A stretch of 64,000 nt of DNA. Source: Silene latifolia (lineage: Eukaryota; Streptophyta; Magnoliopsida; Caryophyllales; Caryophyllaceae). Position numbers and translations under genes: made by a program. The stretch spans positions 27,034,152 to 27,098,151 of the forward strand of contig NC_133536.1 of NCBI RefSeq assembly GCF_048544455.1, written 5' to 3'. Shown here one piece after another: positions 34,682 through 45,426 of the stretch (position 1 is its first letter; each line of letters starts with the position of its first letter). A model generated the notes under the pieces. It saw nothing but the letters and a program-made list of their open reading frames with translations. It was not told where the DNA came from and did no database searches.

Positions 34682-36697
34682 ATGAAATCAAGCATATTGT
34701 TAGCTATTATAGTAACACTGCTTTTGATTACCCAAGCAATAACAGAAGATAACACTTTCGAAACGCAAAGATCATCCAACCAAGATAGAGAAAACAATAA
34801 TGATGATGATAAAAGGTCACGAAACCTGCATAGAAGGGGAAGAAGAAGCAGAAGAGGAAGAGGAAAAGGAAGAGGAAAAATCAGAGGAAGGTCAAGAAGA
34901 GGTCCAAATAATTGTGACCCATTGTATAGCTTCTTGTTTGGGCTATGTGGACAGTGGCCTTTTCTGACTGCTCCTTCCCCTGACAACCCCTTTCTCCCGA
35001 CACGACCACCTTCACCACCGCCTCTATCACCAGAACTACCACCCCCTTTGCCTCCTACTAACTTGCCTCCACCAACCCCAGCTTCACTTCTTCCCCCACC
35101 ACCACCTACGGAGATACCTCCATTGCTGCCACCACCGTCACTTCCACCACCGCTACTGCCACCACCGTCACTTCTACCGCCGCTACTGCCACCACCACAG
35201 GTAATACCACCACTACTGCCACCACCGTCATTTCTACCGCCACTACTGCCACCACCACAGGTAATACCGCCACCATTGCTACCACCACCACTAATACTGC
35301 CGCCTCCGTCGTTACCACCACCACAGATAATACCGGCTCCACCACTTGTTCCCTCACCGCCACCTCTGGTGCTGCCACCGCCATCCCCGACGGTCCCTTC
35401 ACCACCATTTGAATGGCCACCGATGATATTACCACCAATTTTATGGCCATGGCCATCTCCACCAGTCCTTCCACTTCCACCATCTGCACCTCCAGCAGTC
35501 ACATTTTTACCACCACCAGTGTCGCCGCCGCTGACTTTCTTACCACCCCCATCCTCCATAGTCTCATCTCCACCACCAATTGTAGAGCTTCCACCATCAA
35601 CACCAATCATCACTTCACCACCATCACCAGGGATCTCATCTTCACCTTCACCAGTGGTTTTTCAGCCACCGCCCCCAGCTCTTGGAATTCCACAACCAAC
35701 AGCGCCTCCACCACCAGTTCTTGGATTACCATTACCAACACCATCCACAGTTGTGCCACCACCGCCATTATCGATAGTTCCATCTCCACCACCGCCCATT
35801 GGAATTCCATTGCCAACACCAACCATAGGTTTCTCACCACCACCATTGTCTGCTATCCCATCTTCACCACCACCACCACCAGTCTTTGGATTACCAATAC
35901 CAACACCCTCCATAGTTTTGCCACCACCGCCATTATCGATAGTTCCCTCTCCACCACCACCAATAGGCCTTGAATTACCACTGCCGACGCCAACAGTTAC
36001 ACCACCACCCCCGTCATTGCCTACAACACCATCTTCACCAATAGGAACCTTGCCATTACCAGCTCCACCAGTCCAATCTCCACCACTCATCCCTGGAATT
36101 CCCCCAACTACTTCATCGCCACCACCTGTTTTTGAATTGCCACCTTCACCACCACCACCTATGCCATTTGTAACTCTACCACCACCACCTTCTCCGCCAA
36201 TATTTCAATTGCCACCCCTGTTTCCCCCAGCAACTTCTTCACCGCTGCCAGTGTCATCTCCACCACCAGTTTTTGGAATTCCACCATCAGCACCATTATT
36301 AACTCCATCACCACCACCACCTTCACCTCCATTGTTTCAGTTTCCACCCTTACTGCCGCCAATAACTTTCCCACCACAACTGCCACCCTTAGTGGTTCCA
36401 CCTGTGTTCCAACTACCACCAGTGACTCTGCCACCCTGGACTCCTCTTGTTCAAGTTTCGCCTCCACCAGAGTCTGGTGATAGTGAACAGCCACCAGAAA
36501 CATGGCTGCCATGGTCACCATTACCATGGGAAGCACCAAGTGGCGGTAACAGCGGAGATGTTTTCAGTACACCACCAGTTGGAGGTATTGATCAGCCACC
36601 AACAACATGGCCATGGGAGGCACCTCCAATAGGCAGTGATGATTATCCACCGTTTTGGGAAAGTCCTCCATCAATATCAGATAACACAAAATCTTAA
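34682..36697 (+). CDS. Secreted proline-rich / extensin-like protein
   Basis: This is a single-exon frame of 671 codons. Residues 1-21 are a clear signal peptide (MKSSILLAIIVTLLLITQA). Residues 40-80 are strongly basic (RRGRRSRRGRGKGRGK), followed by a short cysteine-containing segment (NNCDPLYSFLFGLCGQW). From about residue 100 to 600 the protein is a Pro-rich array of PPP-containing units with recurring hydrophobic endings such as FGLPIPTPS and FQLPP. The C-terminus is W/P/E-rich (PPTTWPWEAPP). SPPPP motifs suggest hydroxyproline O-glycosylation and a cell-wall location, as in extensins, but no Tyr cross-linking motifs are seen. Long open frames on the other strand here are Gly-rich shadows of the CCN-rich code. 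A decayed partial copy lies at 40680-41040. Probably a cell-wall structural protein; the exact family is uncertain. Confidence 0.75.
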   Translation: MKSSILLAIIVTLLLITQAITEDNTFETQRSSNQDRENNNDDDKRSRNLHRRGRRSRRGRGKGRGKIRGRSRRGPNNCDPLYSFLFGLCGQWPFLTAPSPDNPFLPTRPPSPPPLSPELPPPLPPTNLPPPTPASLLPPPPPTEIPPLLPPPSLPPPLLPPPSLLPPLLPPPQVIPPLLPPPSFLPPLLPPPQVIPPPLLPPPLILPPPSLPPPQIIPAPPLVPSPPPLVLPPPSPTVPSPPFEWPPMILPPILWPWPSPPVLPLPPSAPPAVTFLPPPVSPPLTFLPPPSSIVSSPPPIVELPPSTPIITSPPSPGISSSPSPVVFQPPPPALGIPQPTAPPPPVLGLPLPTPSTVVPPPPLSIVPSPPPPIGIPLPTPTIGFSPPPLSAIPSSPPPPPVFGLPIPTPSIVLPPPPLSIVPSPPPPIGLELPLPTPTVTPPPPSLPTTPSSPIGTLPLPAPPVQSPPLIPGIPPTTSSPPPVFELPPSPPPPMPFVTLPPPPSPPIFQLPPLFPPATSSPLPVSSPPPVFGIPPSAPLLTPSPPPPSPPLFQFPPLLPPITFPPQLPPLVVPPVFQLPPVTLPPWTPLVQVSPPPESGDSEQPPETWLPWSPLPWEAPSGGNSGDVFSTPPVGGIDQPPTTWPWEAPPIGSDDYPPFWESPPSISDNTKS

Positions 36698-37837
36698 AGA
36701 TATGAAACGAGTCTCAAATTTTAGTATTTTTGTAGATAATATCAGTCTAAGCCTTTTAGTTTTGATGGTGTTTCTTCCAAAATAAAAATGTATGTAGACA
36801 GCCATCATCACATGTTTCCGTTTTATCACTATTGTTTTTCAAAGAAATATTTTCAGGCTTTTCAATCAAATTAGAATTGTAACACATTGTTACATGCTAA
36901 CAGTGCCAAGGAAATCTTCTAGATATAGTTGTATTAGCCTTAACTTCATCTTCTCAGACACATATAAAGCCAATAACAGCTTGAGAAGCATAATCAAGCA
37001 CACTATGTGGAGATATGAGGTAGATTAGGGATCCAATGGTAAACCCCAAAATTTGGATAAGACTATCCTACGACTCTCAAAGGTTACCTAAGTGCGCTCT
37101 AAAAATCTTCGGAGTGGTTGATAGAGAGACTATGTTTTACACGACATCTTATGACTTCAACCTAAAACACCGCAACCTCCCAGTAAACACTATAACATGG
37201 ACTTCGCAGCTTATTTACACATATAAGTACACTTTTTACTCATCCTAATCTTCCATAACAAAAGTTCTTTAAAATCCAGGAAGATCATTTTGGTACAAAT
37301 TGCCTATAAATTTAGCTCTCATCCGATAATTTTGTTTCCCTCAAAAAATCTCTCTTGTGAGTTGTAACAACAACAAATAGGTCATACACCTAACTTCAAT
37401 GTTTCTGGTCTTTTCTCCAGGGTTTTGTCATGCAGCCGACTTATGAAGACCATTCCCGTTGAGTCGAAAGTGCTTGCACAAGGTAGACAAGCAACAATTA
37501 TAGAAATATAAATCAACTTAAAAAAAGGTATAGCTGCAAGGTGCACTTCAAATCAGATAAATAACAGGGATTAACAAATATGATACAACAACAACAACAA
37601 CATCAGAGCCTTAGTCCCAAAATGATACAACAACAACAACAACAAATATGATAGCACAGACTAAAAAGCCGTATCAGACACTCGACAAGTGTTAGAGACA
37701 ACACTCGTGTCGGAGAGTCGGGGTAACACCCTTACTACAGCTTATAGCATTGAATAACTTTCATATCACCAGTCACCTCTATGATAGCTCAACGTCGTAG
37801 CTTAAACTGAACATTTTAAATGTCAGACTGCCCTTCT

Positions 37838-38015
37838 ACAACAACAACAACAACATCAGAGCCTTAGTCCCAAAATGATTTGGGGTCGGCTGACATGAAT
37901 CATCCTTTCGAACCGTCCATGGGTGAACGCACGCCTCAAAATGCGGATAAAAAAAGGGAAGATGAAAAACAAAAAGGAAGAACGAAAATGTAATGGAAAG
38001 TCAAGGTAAACTTAG
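37838..38015 (-). mobile_element. SINE or RTE-type LINE 3' end with (GTT)n tail
   Basis: Read on the minus strand the element ends GGGACTAAGGCTCTGATG followed by GTT repeats, the ending I associate with plant RTE LINEs and SINEs that use them. A shorter copy of the same end is at about 37583-37630. Confidence 0.45.
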
Positions 38016-38049
38016 GGGTCAGACTGCCCTTCTCTATCCATAAAATATA

Positions 38050-38252
38050 CTCCCTCCATTCCACTTTTTTGTCCTCTTTTCTCCAAAATTTACTGCAAAT
38101 TAATTGTACCCTTAATCTTTAACTACCACCCCCTCTATCAAAATGACATTATCCCATTCTTCATAATTAAAGGGGTAAATTAGTAATTTTACTCCTATTT
38201 CTACATCCTTCCCAAAATGGAAAGCAGGCCAATAAAAATGGAATGGAGGGAG
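38050..38252. mobile_element. Stowaway-type MITE
   Basis: Ends are CTCCCTCCATTCCA and its inverse TGGAATGGAGGGAG, flanked by TA on both sides (38048-38049 and 38253-38254). Length is 203 bp and there is no coding capacity, as in Tc1/mariner-derived Stowaway elements. Confidence 0.75.
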
Positions 38253-38618
38253 TACATTATTTTGTTTATAGGTAACCTAGGATATCAAATAAATGACACC
38301 AATGGGGTGTTGCCATGTAAAAAGAGACACCAAAGGGAATGACACACTGACACCAATATATAAAATGAGAGCAAGATGCTTCAGCTCTTAGCCCTCATAG
38401 TCTCATGACTTCATGAGTGATCTTATATACATCTACAGAGACAAGTGAATTCAAATTCCATTGAAAGTGAAGCACTTGACTTTAATAATAGTGAAAGAAA
38501 CATGCCTATGAAAAATGTCTCTGGAAATTCTCAGTGTAGAACCGGTGGAACATAACAGGATGACAAAGCAGATCAGTACAGATGAATATCCAAATGAGAA
38601 AATAATTATCCTTGCTCA

Positions 38619-40418
38619 TTAGCAGCACCATTCTGGAGCTAATGACGGAAAACCATGGTTCGAGAATAGTTCCGTTCCATTATTAGTTGGAGTATACTTG
38701 TTGGGGGAAGTTATTGTCCTAAGAGAAGATCTAGAAGACACAATGCAAGCCAGTGTTTCAGGGTTCACACTGGAACATCTGGACAGATTAAGTTCCCGTA
38801 AGTTTGGGCAGTTTTCTACTAGCTCTTTCACGCTCTTTGATGTTAGAGCCCTACAACCTGCCAAGTTAACATTTAGCAACTTAGGACATGCTTTAGCAAT
38901 TACTGATACGGAGTCGTCACCAAATTTCCCCTCTTCGAGTTGTAGCAACTCTAATGCAAATCTTGTATTTTCAATACCCCTTCCAAATAACAATGATTGC
39001 TTCCAAAATGCTATTTTCAAATGCTTTAGTTCACGAGAACAGTTCACTAATTTCCTTATCCCTTCGCTAGTGAGATTCCGACAATCACTTACATCAAGAT
39101 GTATTAAATTCGGGCACATGAGCCCAATTTTTTCAAGCATATCATCCGTCAAACGTGCATTTGAATCAAGTTTTAAGCACTTAATACTGTTCCCCTTGAC
39201 AAATCCTTCGCCTAGTTCTCCCTCTCCAAGTAGTGTGCACTGGAATTTTATCTCTTCAAGTGCAGGACAATTCTTCACAAGCATTTGAAATGTAGAATTA
39301 GTTAATTCATAACAATAGCTTACACTAATCGCAACCAAATTGCCCAAGTAACAAACCAATCCTTTCATTGCCTCATCTGTCAAAAACACTTCCCCTTGAA
39401 GATTCAACCTCTCTAACTTCGAATAAGCACGCAAAAACGTCGAAAGCCCATCCAAAAAAACCTTATAACAGTAAGAAGCAGTAAACTTGGTCAAGGGTAA
39501 GTTAGCTTTTGCAATGGAACACAGCAATGTATCCTCTACATTCATAATATGGAATTCAAGGTTTGACAAATTCCTACAAAACCCAATAGAACTCTCAATA
39601 CTGAACATAGAATTTGACATCTCCAGCCTCGATTGAAGCACTGTATTCATAGAAATCCTCTTCAACTTCGCACAATGGCGCATTACATACCCAATTCCAT
39701 ATTGGGTGACAACACTACAACCATAAACCTCAACATCCCGAAGATCCGAACAACAATCAGACAACGCAATCAATGATTTATCAGTGATCAACACGTTACC
39801 AGACAAATTAACCCTCCTCAAAAAAGTCAACTTTTTAGCAATACCCGAAATACCCCTATCAGTCAAATCATTACGACTAACATCAATCTCCTCAATTAAC
39901 GGAAAAACATCACAAACTTGAACAAGAATCTCATCCCACAAACCCTTAATATTACACAAAGTAAGCAATTTAACACTATTCGGGTTCGAACTTAGTTGCT
40001 GGAGACCCTTAATAGGGGCTGCATCAAGGTCGCTGAGGTTGAGACAATGGAGGTGGGTGGCGGCGGAGGAGGAGGTGATAAGAGAGAGGGCGGTGTCGAC
40101 AGCGGCAGCAGAGGTGGCGGTGATGGAGAGGGAGTGCAAGGAGGCGGAGAAGCGGCGAAGGAGGGAGGGGAAGAGGGGGAGAAGGGATGGGAATAAGTAG
40201 AGGGAGAAAGGGAGGAAGTTAGTAAGGGAAAGAAGGTGTTTACAGGTTAAGGAGAGGCTGTGGATGTGGGTGCGGTGGTGGTGTGTGTGGAGTTTGGAGA
40301 GGATTAGTTTCCAGCAGTCAATTGGGAGGTCTAGTATGGTGGTGGTTGATGAGGTGGTGGGTGGGGGTAAAGGGAGGAATGAGGTAATGTCAAGATTGAT
40401 ATGCAGCTTGCAATGTTC
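38619..40418 (-). CDS. F-box/LRR-repeat protein, copy 1 (no ATG start visible)
   Basis: The frame is open for about 600 codons from 40418 to the TAA at 38619. The F-box (TTTILDLPIDCWKLILSKL ... SLTCKHLLSLTN) lies at about 40350-40220, followed by about 15 leucine-rich repeats of the cysteine-containing type (for example CPNLRELNLSRCSSVNPETL). Such proteins are substrate receptors of SCF ubiquitin ligases. It is closely related to the copy at 51662-53398. Where that copy has ATGATGACATC, this one has ATTACCTC, and no in-frame ATG precedes the F-box; the first non-ATG option is a TTG at 40139, which would lose the F-box. Start loss, an upstream exon or non-AUG initiation remain open. Boundaries at the 5' side are therefore uncertain. 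Confidence 0.75.
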   Translation of the reverse strand, partial: EHCKLHINLDITSFLPLPPPTTSSTTTILDLPIDCWKLILSKLHTHHHRTHIHSLSLTCKHLLSLTNFLPFSLYLFPSLLPLFPSLLRRFSASLHSLSITATSAAAVDTALSLITSSSAATHLHCLNLSDLDAAPIKGLQQLSSNPNSVKLLTLCNIKGLWDEILVQVCDVFPLIEEIDVSRNDLTDRGISGIAKKLTFLRRVNLSGNVLITDKSLIALSDCCSDLRDVEVYGCSVVTQYGIGYVMRHCAKLKRISMNTVLQSRLEMSNSMFSIESSIGFCRNLSNLEFHIMNVEDTLLCSIAKANLPLTKFTASYCYKVFLDGLSTFLRAYSKLERLNLQGEVFLTDEAMKGLVCYLGNLVAISVSYCYELTNSTFQMLVKNCPALEEIKFQCTLLGEGELGEGFVKGNSIKCLKLDSNARLTDDMLEKIGLMCPNLIHLDVSDCRNLTSEGIRKLVNCSRELKHLKIAFWKQSLLFGRGIENTRFALELLQLEEGKFGDDSVSVIAKACPKLLNVNLAGCRALTSKSVKELVENCPNLRELNLSRCSSVNPETLACIVSSRSSLRTITSPNKYTPTNNGTELFSNHGFPSLAPEWCC

Positions 40419-40679
40419 TTAATTTGGCCAAGATTTAGATCAAGTCTTAAACATCGTGTTGACACAAATTGAAAAGGTCAACCAAAAGTAAGACAGTAGC
40501 AGAATAAAATAGTGGTATGTCATCTTTAAACCTACAATGTGCAACCATCCATGAGACCATTTATTAATATTATGTTATCTTCAAAATCATTCACCCTAAG
40601 CAATGAGTATGTATAACCAAATCTATAACATGCAGCCACATTGATGATCCATAACCACACCACTGCCCATCCTGACTCC

Positions 40680-41040
40680 TACGCCTGAGTCCCGTTGCCA
40701 CCACCGCTACTGCCACTATCACATATAAACCGCCACCATTGCCACCAACACAAATAATACCGCATCCACCGCTTGTTCCATCACCGTCACCTCTGGCGCT
40801 GTCTCCACAACCAGTGCTGGAACTTACTCCACTACCACATATGGTCTTTTCACCACCGTTTGAATGGCTACCAATGTTGTGGTCATGGCAGTCACCACCG
40901 GTCCTTCAACTTCCACCATCTGCACCTCCAGCAGTCACATATAAAGCCAATAACAGCCTTGAGAAGTATGATCACACACATTATGTGGAGACATTAGGTC
41001 TAGTAAGGGATCCAATGGCAAGCCCCAAAACTTAGAGAAG
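40680..41040 (+). pseudogene. Fragment of a duplicated proline-rich protein gene
   Basis: Positions 40690-40945 parallel the proline-rich gene at about 35150-35500 (same PPFEWLPM-LWSWQSPPVLQLPPSAPP order). At 40937 it jumps to sequence that matches the intergenic flank at 36957-37090. It has no start, signal peptide or C-terminus, so it is a relic of a duplicated unit with an internal deletion. Confidence 0.75.
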
Positions 41041-43332
41041 ACTTCCTACGATTCTCAAAGGTTACCCAAGTGAAGCAGTCAGTGAGCTCTAAAAAGTTTG
41101 AGTAGGTCTCCTGAGAGACGGCCTCTTAATAATCTTTATTGAGAGACCATTATACAATTTTAAGAAACAGTGGTACTAAAGGTAATAAAATAGGTATAAA
41201 TCATGATTAATAATAAAATGGGTACATTTATTATGTAATTAGGTACGAAATTACTATGTTACGATCAATAACAAAAGGGGTACGAAATACAAATAAAAGA
41301 GTACAAATATTGGTATCTCAATAACTTAGTGAGAGACCGTCTCTCTCAAGTTTTAGTGAAAAAGTTTTTGGTGTAGTTGATTAAGGGAGTATGTTTTAGT
41401 AAAAATCTTACAAGTTCAATCTGAAATATCAAAAAACCTCACTACAACTAACATTGTCAGCCAATTCAATGACAAGACGGTCTTATCAAAGTCTTGATGT
41501 TATGCTAAATACAGGAAATTGAACTTTATAAACAAGTATAAGTACACTTTTTACTCATTCTCATCTGATATTTATTTCCTCCAAAAATCTATCTTGTGAT
41601 TTTCAAACACACCAAGATAATATACAGACTATACACTCAACTCCAATGTGTCTAGACTTTTCTACTGGGTTTCGTTATGGACCCGCCAACTTATGAAGAC
41701 CATACTTATTGAATTTGAAATGGCTTGTATAAGGTATATACACAACAATATAGAGATAAAAATCAACTTAAAACTAGGCGTAAGAAAAAGCTGCAGACTG
41801 CACTTCAGATCAAATAAATAGCAGGGATAAACAAAAAAGACAGCACAAAAACCAAAGCACACTGACATTACATGTTATCACTTTGACATTCACAGAAACT
41901 AAAACACTAGCAAAAACAAGAACATCAAAATACACATTAAGAAATGGACTAGTAAAATTAACAGAAGTGGCAAGGATAGAGTCATAAACCTCCACGAATT
42001 TGAAGTGAAAAAGCGGATGCAGGTTCTGACTTCTAACTGCGATTCACGGTATATTAATCCATTTACTAGCCATGGACAATGGCCAGTGATAATGCATTCC
42101 AGCACAAATGCACAGACCAAGGCCTCCACCACCTCTCCTATCACCACTGTTGCCACTTATTACCCCCTTTCTCGATCTATAGTAAGTCTGCTTTTGTGAC
42201 CATCTCCACCACTGGGGAATCATCACCTCCGTGGTCCCGCCATCCAAAAATATTAAGTTCAAAATTTTTTATGTTGCAAGTTAATTTCCCTTGTGAGTAA
42301 AATGGAGGGATTCATTTCCCTGTGAATCATTTTTTTGACGACAACACCAATGGTTTTCACTTACTTTTCCCTCAAAATCGTTTCATCCAAATAAAGGGTT
42401 TGTGTCTTCCCCGCCTCCATTGGTGTCACCACAACCACCAATCCCAATATCACCACCATCAATCGCTACTTGCATCCCCAAAAGTTGAACACTTTTACCA
42501 CTATTGCAATAGGTGAGACAAAAACACAACACTTGGGATAAAAATCATAATAGCTGACAGCATTGAGATTATTTTGATTCGTTGACATAGTGTAAAGCAT
42601 TGGCCAAGGTTGGTATGGAAACTCACTACAATACGTTATCTCCAATGTGAGATTGGGGGTTGCCATAAAGGGTCTTGTAATTGCTGATAGCTTTTATCAT
42701 CAGAGAAGGTGCATATATTAACATATAGAGACTTCATATGAACTTCTGAAGGCCATTCTCTTACCAATCGTATAAGAAAACCCGCCTTTATACATTAAAG
42801 AAGCCTGCAGGTCTATGCAAACACCCTTATGTCCCTAAATAGAAGACATGCATTTCATGGACATTAAGCTCCATTACTATACTACAGCTTCTACAATTGA
42901 GCAAATTTCATCTCACCAGTCACCTCTATGATAGCTCAACATTGTAGCTTAAACTCTACACTTTAAAGTTCAGACTTCCCTTCTCGATTCTTAAAATATA
43001 CATTATTTAAATATAGGTATCATAGGATATCAATTAAAGGACACCAAGGAGGTGTTGCCCATGTACAAAAAAACGAAGAGAAATGACACGCTGACACCAA
43101 TATGCACTAGGAGAGCAAAATGCTTAAGTTCCTAACCTCTCAAAAAAGGCTCACGAGAGATCTTACCTACAGAGATAAGTAAATTCAAATCTCATCGAAA
43201 GTGAAGCACTTGACCTTAACAGTACAACAACTTGAAAAGGCAGAACTTGAACTCTTGACGCAAACAAGGCAATATACTCAAAACAACTGTCACACACCAT
43301 TTTTTTTTCTTCTCTCTTTGAAAGACAAGTAA
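41041..43332. other. Duplicated intergenic DNA, no gene seen
   Basis: This is a mosaic of segments shared with 37100-38000 and with 50560-51480. The open frames at 41810-42666 are not conserved in frame between the duplicates, so I reject them as genes. Confidence 0.55.
41096..41356. mobile_element. MITE with gagagacggtctctc-type ends
   Basis: The left end (CTCCTGAGAGACGGCCTC ...) and right end (... GAGAGACCGTCTCTCTCAAG) are imperfect inverted repeats of about 40 bp around an AT-rich core. The same hairpin motif appears at 23780-23820. Confidence 0.5.
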
Positions 43333-44141
43333 AGCAGTTCACATAGTTCATATAAAATTCAATATTCGACCAATTCTTACAACACCCTACAGAAGTCTCA
43401 ATACTAAACAAAGAATTCGACATCTCGACCCTCTAATGAATCAACGTATTCATAGAAACCCTCCTCAACTTCGAGCTACGATGCATAACATACCCAATCC
43501 CATATTGAGTCACAACACTACAACCTAACACCTCAAGATCCAAACAACAATCAGACAGCGCCATCAACGACTTATCCGTAACCAACACATTTCCAGACAA
43601 ATTAACCCTCTTCAAAAATTTCAAATTATTGGCAATACCCAAAATACCCTTGTCAGACAAATCATTAAAACTAACATCAATATCTTCAACTAATGGGAAA
43701 GCAACACAAATATCAACAACAAGGTCATCGGACAATCCTTTGATATTACAGAGAGTAAGGAGTTTTACCGCATTGGGGTTTGAACCCAGGTGGCGGATAG
43801 CGTCAATAGGGAGGACGTCGAGGTCGGTGAGTGGTGGCGGCGGAGGAGACGATGAGGGAGAGTGCGGAGGAGACGGTGGCGGAATTGGTGGCGGTGGCGG
43901 AGAGAGAATGTAGGGAGGCGGAGAAGCGGCGTAAGAGAGCGGGGAGGTGAGGGAGGAGAGGTGGGGAGAGGGTGAAAGTGAAAGGGAGAGTGTTTGTGAG
44001 GGTGAGGAGTTGTTTGCAGGTTAAGGAGAGAGTGTGCGTGTGTTGAGTGTTGAGTTTGGAGATGATTAGTTTCCACCAGTCTGCTGGGAGGTCTAGTATG
44101 GTGGTTGGCATGGTGGTGGTGACGGTGGTGGTTGGTGCCAT
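43333..44141 (-). pseudogene. F-box/LRR copy 2, truncated pseudogene
   Basis: It starts at an ATG (44141) with F-box text TTILDLPADWWKLIISKL and runs on the minus strand parallel to copy 3. A small deletion shifts the frame near 43810, one codon is a stop near 43435, and at about 43333 the LRR region is joined directly to sequence that in copy 3 lies downstream of the gene (TGACAAGTAAAGCA). About 1 kb of LRR coding is therefore missing. Confidence 0.82.
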
Positions 44142-45426
44142 AGGTTACGTACTCGGGTTGGGTTATTGGAATTTTTTTGGATAACAGAGGTTATTTAGGA
44201 AACTAATTGGGGAATTAGAGCACTTCCCCCCTTTCCAATACTACTAGCTTATATTTGTCACCTCATAACTTTGTGTAATTGTGAAATTAATACCAACTTT
44301 CAATTCGAGTGATTATGCCCCGTAACTTACATAATAGGTGAAATTAAACCCCTTTGTCAAAAACTCACGAGAAATTCAATTTATCATATAACAAAAGTAA
44401 AAATGGTTACGTTTTTATGAAAAATACAAAATAAAAGTTTAAAAATTTAATAAAAAAATTAAAATATATATTAGATCAATGTGTTGCCTGAAAAATACAA
44501 AATAAAAGTTCAAATTAGTGCCTGAACATAATATGAATTGGACAATTTAAAATTAGTAGTATTGCTCGCAGCTAAAAATGCATAAATTACCATTTATTTT
44601 TATAGTAGGATCAATGTGTTGCTTGGTCAGAACTGGTAAACTCTCGGCACATGAGCCATATGGTGTGTTCGGTGTACCCTGATATAATGACCCTCGCAAA
44701 ACCTCTAGCCGGAGAAATATCAATTGAAGTCGTGCTAGTTACACAGAGAGTTTTAGCAGCAATAAACCTTCTGCAATTACCGTCTTCGACGTACAAGCGG
44801 GTCCCTCGGTAGATGCCTGCTGCAATTCTTGATTGCTTACATAAACTGCTGGTAAAGCTTTAAAGGAAAAGTTGTAAGACTGGTTCCGTCATTGATTATA
44901 TCTGTGCACAAGTCAGAAGATGGTGCTGAGATTATTATCAAGTAGTCAAGTGCATGTTACCCTTGGATGCAAGTAATTGACTAGTGGTAAGATACATTGT
45001 ATTAGAGTAAATTATTTACATTAAACTGTGGGTTCAGCTGAATCTGCAACTGTCGGAAATGTTCAAACTGCCAAAACGTTCCTAATCTGATTTAGTTTTT
45101 CCATCCTTCTTTTGTACAAGGATCATTTAGAGAGAGTCTTTCAGAGGACCCATTTAATCATACACTGTCAATGTTCTTATCAATCTATCCATAAAAAAAT
45201 TCTAGATCCCCATCGTATGGGGGGGAAATAATTGTAAAGCAAAATTAAATGTATAAAGAACAGCATTGAACCCTCTGCAATTAAAGTTAACATATACAGT
45301 AGACTAAGATGAAGGATTTGTAATAATGAATTAAAGCCTACAACACCAAAACTGAGAGGCAATAAGAAATATTACCTGGAAACATGAGAATTTGGATTAA
45401 ATCAGAGAGGGTTAGCAATCGTAGAG
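44142..45426. other. Intergenic region, no gene seen
   Basis: This is AT-rich sequence with short frames only. It separates the F-box pseudogene from the 3' end of the resistance gene and probably includes that gene's 3' UTR (45100-45426). Confidence 0.5.

Larger units (their letters stand above)
36698..38618. other. Intergenic region with short interspersed repeats
   Basis: This holds the 3' flank of the proline-rich gene, which is repeated at 40937-41800, and the 3' flank of the F-box gene, which is repeated at 42880-43330 and 50990-51660. A LINE/SINE tail and a Stowaway MITE are listed separately. No gene is seen. Confidence 0.55.

Noticed and set aside
34633-36539. Long open frames on the minus strand and in other plus frames across the proline-rich gene (Gly-rich, Val-rich)
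   Set aside because: They are shadows of CCN-rich coding; the plus-strand frame has a signal peptide, a single start and a coherent domain layout.
41810-42300. Overlapping open frames on both strands (for example 42156-41899)
   Set aside because: In the duplicated block at 50560-50760 the same region is out of frame, so it is not conserved as coding.
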